DNA from: an uncultured Oscillospiraceae bacterium
Lineage (GTDB): Bacteria; Bacillota; Clostridia; Oscillospirales; Oscillospiraceae
Direction of reading: 5' to 3'
Assembly (NCBI GenBank): GCA_910584835.1
Contig: CAJUEG010000011.1
Location: forward strand, 1-47,731
Length of the DNA: 47,731 nucleotides
Below the pieces are notes generated by a model. It ran no database searches and was not told where the DNA came from. It was given only the letters and a program-made list of their open reading frames with translations. Shown here in pieces: positions 16,683-23,643 of this stretch. Numbering within the stretch: the first letter of the stretch is position 1; every line of letters starts with the position of its first letter. The translations under genes and the position numbers were made by a program.

Positions 16683-18119
16683 TTAACCGCCTGCTCCCGG
16701 GTGCTCCGCGCTCAGCTCTCCAAACAGCGCCCAGGTGGAGCAGCCGGTGATTTTAAGGTCCGCAAACTGTCCCACCAGGGCGGGGTCCCCGCTTAGATGC
16801 ACCAGCCGCCCCCCCGCCGTCCGGGCGGTGAGATTGTTGCGGGGGTCCTCCCCCTGACCGTCAATGAGACAGCACTGCACCGTGCCGATATAGGCCCGGT
16901 GTTTTTCCAGGGAAATACGGTTCTGCGCCTCCACCAGCCGGTCAAAGTTGGCGGACTTCTCCTCGCGGGGCTGCGGGTCGGGCAGCTCCGCCGCCGGGGT
17001 GCCCTTCCGGGGGGAGTAGATAAAGGTGAACAGGGCGTCGAAGCGCACCTCCTCAATCAGGGACAGGGTGTCCTCAAACTCGGGGGTGGTCTCCCCGGGG
17101 AAGCCCACGATCACATCTGAGGTGAGCACCACGTCCGGGATGCGCGCACGCAGGGCGGCCACCTTTGCTAGGTACTGCTCCCGGGTGTACCGGCGGTTCA
17201 TGGCCCCCAGCACCCGGGTGTTCCCCGACTGGAAGGGCAGGTGGATCACCGGGGCCACCTTCGGGCATCCGGCCATCACGTCAAAGAGCCTTTCCGTGGC
17301 GTCCTTGGGGTGGCTGGTCATAAACCGCAGCAGAAACTCGCCGGGGATGGCGGCGGCCTTTTCCAGCAGGGCGGGGAAGTCCCAGCCCCCCTCCAGGTCC
17401 CTGCCGTAGGAGTTCACGTTCTGGCCCAGCAGGGTGATGTCCCTGTAGCCCTGGGCCGCCAGCTCCGCAATTTCCCGCAAGATGATGTCCGGCTCCCGGC
17501 TGCGCTCCCGCCCCCGGGTGTAGGGCACGATGCAGTAGGAGCAGAAATTGTTGCAGCCGTACATGATGGACACCCAGGCCTTCAATTTGTCCGAGCGGCG
17601 CACCGGCAAGCCCTCGGCGATGGCGCCGTCGTCCCGCTCCGTCTCAAAGACGCGCCCGCGGCGCACGACCACCCGGCGCAGCAGCTCCGGGAACCGCCAG
17701 AGCTGCTGGGGGCCGAACACCAGGTCCACGTGGCGGTAGGACTGGCGCAGGCGCTGGGCCACGTGGTCCTCCTGGGCCATGCAGCCGCACAGGCAGATGA
17801 TCTGCTCCGGGTTGCGCCGCTTGCCGTGGACGAGGGCCCCCACATTGCCGAACACCCGCTGCTCGGCGTGCTCCCGGATGGCGCAGGTGTTGATGACGAT
17901 CACATCCGCCCCCTGGTCGGTGTCCGCGATCTCATAGCCCATCTCGCACAGCATCCCCCGCAGCAGCTCGGAGTCCGCCTCGTTCTGCTGGCAGCCGTAG
18001 GTATCCACATAGGCCCGGGGCGGGGCGGGGCGCCGGGCGTTGAGGGCGCGCAGCTGGGCGCAGTATTCCTTTTGGCGCTGAATGTCCTCAGCGGGTATGA
18101 CGGGGGTGGTTCGTTTCAA
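16683..18119 (-). CDS. miaB: tRNA-2-methylthio-N6-dimethylallyladenosine synthase MiaB
   Basis: A 478-residue radical-SAM methylthiotransferase that converts i6A37 to ms2i6A37 in tRNA. The UPF0004 domain supplies three cluster cysteines (C43 in YGCQQNEAD, C79 in NTCAIREHAEQR, C113 in CGCMAQ). The radical-SAM motif CNNFCSYC uses C189, C193 and C196. The C-terminal TRAM domain includes IGTVQCCLIDG. Its substrate-making partner MiaA is encoded at 22159 on the other strand. The ATG at 18119 lies downstream of a 222-base non-coding region. Confidence 0.96.
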   Translation of the reverse strand: MKRTTPVIPAEDIQRQKEYCAQLRALNARRPAPPRAYVDTYGCQQNEADSELLRGMLCEMGYEIADTDQGADVIVINTCAIREHAEQRVFGNVGALVHGKRRNPEQIICLCGCMAQEDHVAQRLRQSYRHVDLVFGPQQLWRFPELLRRVVVRRGRVFETERDDGAIAEGLPVRRSDKLKAWVSIMYGCNNFCSYCIVPYTRGRERSREPDIILREIAELAAQGYRDITLLGQNVNSYGRDLEGGWDFPALLEKAAAIPGEFLLRFMTSHPKDATERLFDVMAGCPKVAPVIHLPFQSGNTRVLGAMNRRYTREQYLAKVAALRARIPDVVLTSDVIVGFPGETTPEFEDTLSLIEEVRFDALFTFIYSPRKGTPAAELPDPQPREEKSANFDRLVEAQNRISLEKHRAYIGTVQCCLIDGQGEDPRNNLTARTAGGRLVHLSGDPALVGQFADLKITGCSTWALFGELSAEHPGAGG

Positions 18120-18341
18120 GGGTATGGACCTCCAATAAAGTTTGTGGGATAAGCCGGAAAAGTTTTTGTTGACAGGCGTTATGTCACCCTCAACATAGGG
18201 AAAAGGGATTGTGGAAAACTCTGTTCAAGTTGTTGAAAACTTTGGAACATCAGGGTTTTCCGCCGCCGGGCCTCCGCCGCCTCCGCGGGTTCCGGTCACT
18301 TTTCGGGGGTGAAAAACTGGACAAAAGGGGGGTGAAAAATA
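18120..18341. other. Non-coding region with TGTGGAA/TTGTTGAA repeats
   Basis: The stretch between miaB and the oxidoreductase gene holds TTGTTGACA (18166-18174) and a 40-base segment at 18210-18249 made of TGTGGAA and GTTGAA-type units, similar to 13687-13726. Read on the minus strand (the miaB direction) these are TTTTCCACA- and TTTTCAACA-like blocks, reminiscent of DnaA boxes. No ORF or clear terminator is present. Confidence 0.4.
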
Positions 18342-19736
18342 TTATCCGTTCAGCCGCGCGGCAACTACCCGCGCCGCCTTTACCCCCGACGCCCCTGCCT
18401 GGGCCAAGCCTCTTGTGACCCCCGCGCCGTCGCCCACGGCGAAGAAGCCGGGCAGGGCGGTCTCCAGCTCGCCCGACAGCTTGATCCGGGCGGAGTAGAA
18501 CTTCACCTCCGCGCCGTAGAGCAGGGTGTCGTAGTTGGCGGTGCCGGGGGCCAGCTTGTCCAGGGCGTAGATCATCTCGATGATGTCGTCCAGCTGCCGC
18601 TTGGGCAGGGCCAGGGACAGGTCGCCGGACACCGCGGCGGTGAGGGTGGGCCGGACAAAGGACTTGCTCATCCTGTGGTCGTTGCTCCGCCGCCCGCCCA
18701 CCAGGTCGCCGAAGCGCTGCACCAGCACGCCCCCCGCCAGCATGTTGGACAGCGAGGCGATGTGCTTGCCGTAGCGGTAGGGCTCGTTGAAGGGGGAGGT
18801 AAACCGGTTGCTGACCAGCAGGGCAAAGTTGGTGTTCTCGCTGCGCAGGGCCGGGTCGGAGTAGGAGTGGCCGTTGACGGTGTTGATCCCCTCCACATTC
18901 TCCGCCACCACGTGCCCATAGGGGTTCATGCAGAAGGTGCGCACCTGGTCGCCGTACCGCTTGGTGCGGTAGACCAGCTTGGACTCGTACACCACGTCGG
19001 TGATGTGCTCAAACACGGCGGCGGGCAGCTCCACCCGAACCCCCACGTCCACCTGGTTGTTGAGCACCTCCAGCCCCAGCCCCTTGCACTGGTTGGCAAA
19101 CCACTCCGCCCCGGAGCGGCCCGGGCCCGCGATGAGATAGGGGGCGGTGTACCGCTCCCCGCCCTCGGTGACCAGGGTGTACGCCCCCTCTCCGGCCTCA
19201 ATGGCGGTGACGGCGGTGTCAAACAGGAAGGTATGCTTGTCCCGGATGGCCTCGTAAATGCTGGTGAGTATGTTCAGATTGTTCTCCGTCCCCAGGTGCT
19301 TGCACTGGGCCTGGAGCAGGTGGAGGTCGTATTTCAGCGCCTCCCGCTCCAGCGCTTTGGCCGCCGGGGTGGCGGTGGAATACACCTCGGTGGTGGCGCC
19401 GTGCTTCACGTTGAGGCTGTCCACATAGCCGATGAGGTCCATGACCTCCCGCTCGTCCAAAAAGTCGGTGAGCCAGCCGCCAAAGGCGGTGGTGAAGTTG
19501 AATTTCCCGTCGGAGAAGGCCCCCGCGCCCCCAAAGCCGCACATGGTGCCGCACACCCTGCACTGGACGCAGGAGCGGACCCTGCCCGCCACGATGGGGC
19601 ACTGGCGGCGGTAGATGTCCGCCCCCTTGTCCACCACCAGCACCCGGGCGGAGGGGCACTTCAGCGCCAGCTCATAGGCGGCGTAGATGCCGGCCTCGCC
19701 GGTGCCCAGGATCATCACGTCGTAGTTGGTATTCAT
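18342..19736 (-). CDS. FAD-dependent dehydrogenase (COG2509-like)
   Basis: A 464-residue flavoprotein. An N-terminal Rossmann dinucleotide motif lies in VMILGTGEAGIYAAYELAL, with VLVVDKG as the end of the beta-alpha-beta unit. A cysteine-rich segment SCVQCRVCGTMCGFGGAGAF follows. The C-terminal FAD contact is FFAVGDGAGVTRGLAQAGAS. These features match the uncharacterised FAD-dependent dehydrogenases of anaerobic Firmicutes; substrate and electron partner are unknown. It is transcribed alone from a good promoter (19781-19809). Confidence 0.85.
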   Translation of the reverse strand: MNTNYDVMILGTGEAGIYAAYELALKCPSARVLVVDKGADIYRRQCPIVAGRVRSCVQCRVCGTMCGFGGAGAFSDGKFNFTTAFGGWLTDFLDEREVMDLIGYVDSLNVKHGATTEVYSTATPAAKALEREALKYDLHLLQAQCKHLGTENNLNILTSIYEAIRDKHTFLFDTAVTAIEAGEGAYTLVTEGGERYTAPYLIAGPGRSGAEWFANQCKGLGLEVLNNQVDVGVRVELPAAVFEHITDVVYESKLVYRTKRYGDQVRTFCMNPYGHVVAENVEGINTVNGHSYSDPALRSENTNFALLVSNRFTSPFNEPYRYGKHIASLSNMLAGGVLVQRFGDLVGGRRSNDHRMSKSFVRPTLTAAVSGDLSLALPKRQLDDIIEMIYALDKLAPGTANYDTLLYGAEVKFYSARIKLSGELETALPGFFAVGDGAGVTRGLAQAGASGVKAARVVAARLNG

Positions 19737-19780
19737 AGCAGCTGGCTCCTCTCTTGCTTATGGGCGTATACAGTCAGTAT

Positions 19781-19809
19781 ATTGTATCATGGAACACGCC
19801 CCGGCGCAA
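19781..19809 (-). promoter_or_regulatory. Predicted promoter of the FAD dehydrogenase gene
   Basis: On the minus strand TTGCGC (19809-19804) and TACAAT (19786-19781) are spaced by 17 bases, about 45 bases upstream of the ATG. Confidence 0.6.
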
Positions 19810-19953
19810 GGGCGCAATTTCACCCGCCGCCTCCCTTTTCAGGTCAGTGCTTCTGATGCAAATTTTTCAAATCATTTGCCGGAAATGACGGAACCTGGTG
19901 TGTCAAATACACTTTTCTCCCCTATCAAAGCGCACCTTTCCTATAGGGATAAG

Positions 19954-20709
19954 TCAAGGGATTGCTGCGGCTTTGGGAAGACTTTTGTAAATCTGCGCCG
20001 CCCAGAGGAACGTTACGGCTGTGAGCGTCATCACCAGGATTTCCGTGGCCGCGACGGGCAGCCAGGCGTTGGATATAACCGCCGCGAAGTTTACCGCCGC
20101 GTGGATCAGGATGGCGGCAGGATACAGCCATCGCCGGTTTGTACGTACAGAAGCGAATACCAGTATTGAGAGCGCCATATGCAGCGCCATGGCCGCCAGC
20201 CGCTCAAAGCCGCTCCAAAGAAACATCGCCGCCGGAATTGCCAGTAAAGATTCCACAGCCGGAACGATTTCGGAAGGGACTGGCCCTCCATGGGAATAGA
20301 TCAGGCCCAGTATGAGATTTGATGCCATTGTCAGGCCCGCTATCAGGAACGCCTCGACGCCGCCGTGCCCGATTCCATAGGCGAGTGATGTGATCCTGGC
20401 CTTTCGGCTGCGCAGTACGACCCGGAAGGCCAGAAAGCGGCCTGTCTCCTCAAATACACCCGCCGCCAGGCCACCATAGAGGCCATATATCCAGATGTTT
20501 CCCTGGATCGCCGCTCCGGCCCCGGATTGCAGGATCAGAAAATGAAAGACCCGTTCCAATACCATAGCAAAAACGATAAATGTGACAGCCCCCACAAGAA
20601 AATCTTTCCATGATCCGCCTGCTCGTGCAAGGATAAGCATGATTCCCAGCGGTACGGCGATGGTGAGGATGAGTACGGCCACAATGGCCGCAATGGTTCC
20701 CATTGGCAT
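19954..20709 (-). CDS. YhfC-family intramembrane protease-like protein
   Basis: A 251-residue polytopic membrane protein with about seven hydrophobic segments. It shows VFEETGRFLAFR (EExxR-type glutamate pair) and YGIGHGGVEAFLIAGL, with another membrane His in LIHAAVNFAAV, consistent with the YhfC / PrsW-like glutamic or metallo-intramembrane protease group. The ATG at 20709 is chosen because AGGAGG lies 8 bases upstream; the longer frame to 20793 runs into the promoter. Expression is probably controlled by a MerR-family activator, from the promoter at 20763-20793. The target is unknown. Confidence 0.8.
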   Translation of the reverse strand: MPMGTIAAIVAVLILTIAVPLGIMLILARAGGSWKDFLVGAVTFIVFAMVLERVFHFLILQSGAGAAIQGNIWIYGLYGGLAAGVFEETGRFLAFRVVLRSRKARITSLAYGIGHGGVEAFLIAGLTMASNLILGLIYSHGGPVPSEIVPAVESLLAIPAAMFLWSGFERLAAMALHMALSILVFASVRTNRRWLYPAAILIHAAVNFAAVISNAWLPVAATEILVMTLTAVTFLWAAQIYKSLPKAAAIP

Positions 20710-20762
20710 AATGTTGTCCTCCTGTTTCAATTGTAGATAATCGCAGCCTGTTTTACCACATA

Positions 20763-20793
20763 ACTGTACACCTTCCATCAGGTGGAAGGTCAA
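20763..20793 (-). promoter_or_regulatory. MerR-type promoter/operator with 19-bp spacer
   Basis: On the minus strand TTGACC (20793-20788) and TACAGT (20768-20763) are separated by 19 bases, 2 longer than optimal. The region between contains a perfect dyad, ACCTTCCA then CCTGA then TGGAAGGT. A lengthened spacer with a central dyad is the hallmark of promoters twisted open by MerR-family regulators. It drives the YhfC-like gene about 55 bases downstream. No merR gene is in the window. Confidence 0.8.
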
Positions 20794-20906
20794 GGGCTTT
20801 CTACAAACATTTTTTATTGCCTTTATATCTGTGGTATGCTTTAGTAAAAACGATGGAGTTTATATCAGACAACACTTTTCTTAAAAGGGACCCCGCCGCC
20901 CCGGCC

Positions 20907-20935
20907 TTGAACAGCGGGGCCGGTTGTGATAGAAT
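20907..20935 (+). promoter_or_regulatory. Predicted promoter of the DMT transporter gene
   Basis: TTGAAC (20907-20912), a 17-base spacer and TAGAAT (20930-20935), about 32 bases before the chosen GTG start. Confidence 0.65.
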
Positions 20936-20967
20936 AAGGAATAATCGCTGTTCTGGGGGTGTGCGCC

Positions 20968-22005
20968 GTGAGCCGCGTAAAAGCAATCCTGTCCGCCCTG
21001 CTGGCGGCGGCGTTCTTTGCCGTCAACGTGCCGGTGTCCAAGCTGCTGCTGCGGGACGTGGGGCCGGCCATGATGGCCGCCCTGCTGTACCTGGGCGCGG
21101 GGATTGACATTGGAATCCTCTCCCTGTTCCGCCGGGAGGACCGCGGCCGCTCCCGCCCTCTTACCAAAGGGGACCTGCCCTTTGTGGCGGGCATGATCGC
21201 GCTGGACATCGCCGCGCCCATCCTCCTGATGCTGGGCATACGGGCCGGCTCCTCCTCCAGCGCCTCCCTGCTGGGCAACTTTGAGATTGCGGCCACCGCC
21301 GTCATTGCCCTGCTTATCTTTCACGAGGCGGTGTCCCGCCGGCTGTGGGCGGCCATCGGGCTCATCACCCTGTCCAGCGCCCTGCTGTCCTTCGAGGGCG
21401 CGGACAGCCTGCGCTTTTCCGCCGGCTCCCTGCTGGTCCTCCTGGCGGCGGTGTGCTGGGGCTTTGAGAACAACTGCACCCGGATGATCTCCTCCAAGAG
21501 CACCTACGAGATCGTCACCCTGAAGGGCCTCTTCTCCGGGTCCGGGTCGCTGGCCATCGCCCTGGCCAGGGGGGAGGCCCTGCCCACCCTGCCCGCCGCC
21601 GGGGCGGCCCTGTTGCTGGGCTTTGTGGCCTACGGGCTGAGCATCTTCCTCTATGTCCGGGCCCAGAGCGTGGTGGGTGCCGCCAAAACCAGCGCCTACT
21701 ACGCTGCCGCCCCCTTTATCGGCGCGTTTCTCTCCTTCGTGCTCCTCCGGGAGCGGCCGTCCCCCCTGTACCTGGCCGCGCTGGCGGTCATGGTGGCGGG
21801 GGCGGCGCTGGCGGCGGCGGACACCCTGGTCCGCAGCCATGTCCATCCCCACCGGCACACCTTTACCCACACCCACGGCGGCTCCACCCACGCCCACACC
21901 GTGACCCATGCCCACCCCCACAACCACTACCTCACGGACGGGCGGCACGGCCACCGGCATACCCTGGCTCAGCTGGAGGGGGAGCCGGGGGCGGGCCACG
22001 GCTGA
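20968..22005 (+). CDS. EamA/DMT-family transporter with His-rich C-terminal tail
   Basis: About 345 residues. Two EamA repeats give roughly ten membrane helices (AILSALLAAAFFAVNVPVSK at the N-terminus; YLAALAVMVAGAALAAADTL for the last). After the last helix comes a tail of about 60 residues packed with His in HxH pairs (HVHPHRHTFTHTH, then HAHTVTHAHPHNHY and GRHGHRH). Such tails usually bind Zn, Ni, Co or Cu, so a metal-linked role is possible, but DMT members also export metabolites and the substrate is unknown. GTG at 20968 is preferred to GTG at 20959 because GGGGG sits 8 bases before it. Confidence 0.82.
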   Translation: MSRVKAILSALLAAAFFAVNVPVSKLLLRDVGPAMMAALLYLGAGIDIGILSLFRREDRGRSRPLTKGDLPFVAGMIALDIAAPILLMLGIRAGSSSSASLLGNFEIAATAVIALLIFHEAVSRRLWAAIGLITLSSALLSFEGADSLRFSAGSLLVLLAAVCWGFENNCTRMISSKSTYEIVTLKGLFSGSGSLAIALARGEALPTLPAAGAALLLGFVAYGLSIFLYVRAQSVVGAAKTSAYYAAAPFIGAFLSFVLLRERPSPLYLAALAVMVAGAALAAADTLVRSHVHPHRHTFTHTHGGSTHAHTVTHAHPHNHYLTDGRHGHRHTLAQLEGEPGAGHG

Positions 22006-22084
22006 GCGCCGCCGGACATTTCCCGCTGAACCCGGCGGGCAGTGGTATGATACCGAATCATCTTGAACCTGGAGTGGTGCGGCC

Positions 22085-22162
22085 GTGAAACCCAATATCC
22101 TTGTCGTCTGCGGCCCCGCCCCACGCTGCTTCGCGCCGCGGGGCCGCCGGGAGGCTTTATGA
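22085..22162 (+). CDS. 25-codon leader ORF from a duplicated miaA start
   Basis: A GTG-started ORF whose first 11 codons encode KPNILVVCGP after the start, almost the same as the miaA start KPDILVICGP 74 bases downstream. Nucleotide differences between the copies are mostly at third codon positions. It then leaves the miaA sequence and ends with TGA overlapping the miaA ATG (ATGA). A weak GGAG lies 11 bases upstream. It may be a coupled leader peptide or a decaying remnant; whether it is translated is not known. Confidence 0.5.
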   Translation: MKPNILVVCGPAPRCFAPRGRREAL

Positions 22163-23103
22163 AACCTGATATTCTAGTCATATGCGGCCCCACGGCCTCG
22201 GGCAAAACCGCTTTGGCGGCGGAGCTGGCCCTGCGCCTGGGCGGGGAGGTGGTGTCCGCCGACTCCATGCAGGTCTACCGCCGCATGGACATCGGCACCG
22301 CCAAGCCCACCGCGGAGGAAATGCGGGGCGTCCCCCACCACATGCTGGACGTGGCCGACCCGTCGGAAAACTACTCCGTGGCCCGCTACGTGGCGGACGC
22401 CGTCCCCATCGTGGACGGTATCCTGGCCCGGGGCAGGCTGCCCATCGTGGCGGGGGGAACCGGGCTGTATATCGACAACCTGATCGCCGGGCGGCGGTTC
22501 GCCCCTTTCCGGCCGGACAGCGGGCTGCGGGAACAGCTTCAGGGCCGGGTGAGGGCGGAGGGCCTGCCCGCCCTGCGGGCGGAGCTGGAGCGGGTGGACC
22601 CGGAGGCCGCCGGGCGCATCCACCCCAACGACGAGAAGCGCACCCTCCGGGCGCTGGAGGTGTACCTGTCCACCGGGGAAACCATCTCCCAGCATGACCG
22701 GGACAGCCGGGCCCTGCCCAACCGATACACCCCCCTGACCATCGCCCTGAACTTTCAGGAGCGCCCCCGGCTGTGGGAGCGCATCGACCGCCGGGTGGAC
22801 GAGATGATGGCCCGGGGGCTGGAGGGGGAGGTGGAGGCGCTGCTGGCCGCCGGGGTGCCCCGGGACTGCACCGCCATGCAGGCCATCGGCTACAAGGAGA
22901 TTGCCGCCGCCCTTTCCGAGGGCCGCCCGGCCCGGGAGGGGGCGGAGGAGGTCAAGCTGCGCTCCCGGCAGTACGCCAAGCGGCAGCTCACCTGGTTTCG
23001 CCGCAATTCACAAGCCTATTGGCTGAATTGGGAAAAAATTCCTGATCTGGCCGCCGCCGCCGATTTTTCGACACAACTTGTCAGGGACAGTGGATTACAA
23101 TGA
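22159..23103 (+). CDS. miaA: tRNA dimethylallyltransferase MiaA
   Basis: A 314-residue enzyme that adds dimethylallyl to A37 of tRNAs reading UNN codons; MiaB (16683-18119) acts on the product. The P-loop GPTASGKT is at 10-17, then VSADSMQVYRRMDIGTAKP, GVPHHMLDV, the IVAGGTGLYIDNLI motif, and the C-terminal RSRQYAKRQLTWFRR. ATG at 22159 follows GGAGG and matches the family start; the frame extends upstream to 22063 but that part is not conserved. hfq follows, as in many bacteria. Confidence 0.96.
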   Translation: MKPDILVICGPTASGKTALAAELALRLGGEVVSADSMQVYRRMDIGTAKPTAEEMRGVPHHMLDVADPSENYSVARYVADAVPIVDGILARGRLPIVAGGTGLYIDNLIAGRRFAPFRPDSGLREQLQGRVRAEGLPALRAELERVDPEAAGRIHPNDEKRTLRALEVYLSTGETISQHDRDSRALPNRYTPLTIALNFQERPRLWERIDRRVDEMMARGLEGEVEALLAAGVPRDCTAMQAIGYKEIAAALSEGRPAREGAEEVKLRSRQYAKRQLTWFRRNSQAYWLNWEKIPDLAAAADFSTQLVRDSGLQ

Positions 23104-23197
23104 ATGCACACAAGCGCGAGACCGGGCGGGGCGTTGTCCCGCTCGGGTTGGCCGTGCGGCTGTCCTCGCGCTTCCAAGAAAGAAGGAGTGTATTCAA

Positions 23198-23452
23198 ATG
23201 AGCCTTACATCCACCGTCCCCGTCTCCAAGCAGCCCAACGTACAGGACGCCTTTTTATCCGCCGCCCGCCGTCTGGCCGCCCGTGTCACCGTCTTTTTGA
23301 TGAACGGCTATCAGCTGCGTGGAGTCATCACCGCCTTCGATCCCTACGTGGTGGTGGTGGTGTCCGACGGCAGGCAGCAGGTGATCTACAAGCACGCCAT
23401 CTCCACCATCGCCCCGGAGCACCCGGTGGAGCTGGAAGAAGCGCGAGGATAA
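23198..23452 (+). CDS. hfq: RNA chaperone Hfq
   Basis: An 84-residue Sm-like hexameric RNA-binding protein. Sm1 is seen in VTVFLMNGYQLRGVITAFDP and Sm2 in YKHAISTIAP, the usual Firmicutes form. The ATG at 23198 follows AAGGAG. It lies 94 bases after miaA; that gap contains an inverted repeat (AAGCGCGAG about 23113-23121 with CTCGCGCTT about 23164-23172) that would fold into a long hairpin in the transcript. Confidence 0.95.
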   Translation: MSLTSTVPVSKQPNVQDAFLSAARRLAARVTVFLMNGYQLRGVITAFDPYVVVVVSDGRQQVIYKHAISTIAPEHPVELEEARG

Positions 23453-23580
23453 GCACATAGGACCGGGTGGACCGCAGCGAGGGGCAAAACCCAGGCGGGC
23501 TGAGCCCGCCGGATTTGCCCCGAGGCGGAGGGAAGCCGGGCCGTGTATGTGCCCAATCCGAGCGTGACAGGGAGGCGTGA
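23453..23580 (+). repeat. Interspersed structured element, copy 1 (after hfq)
   Basis: The element begins just after the hfq stop. It has the family layout: GGTGGACCGCAGCGAGG, then outer stem GGGGCAAA (23481-23488) with TTTGCCCC (23514-23521), inner stem GGCGGGC / GCCCGCC (23494-23500 / 23504-23510), then GAGGCGGAGGGAAGCCG and a distal GAGCGTGACA. Compare 24901-25025, 38860-39131 and 41941-42075. Confidence 0.65.
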
Positions 23581-23643
23581 GCAGCGCGCCCCCGGCGCGG
23601 CCCGCCCTCCGTCAAGAAATAGAAAGATAAAGGATTGATCCCA

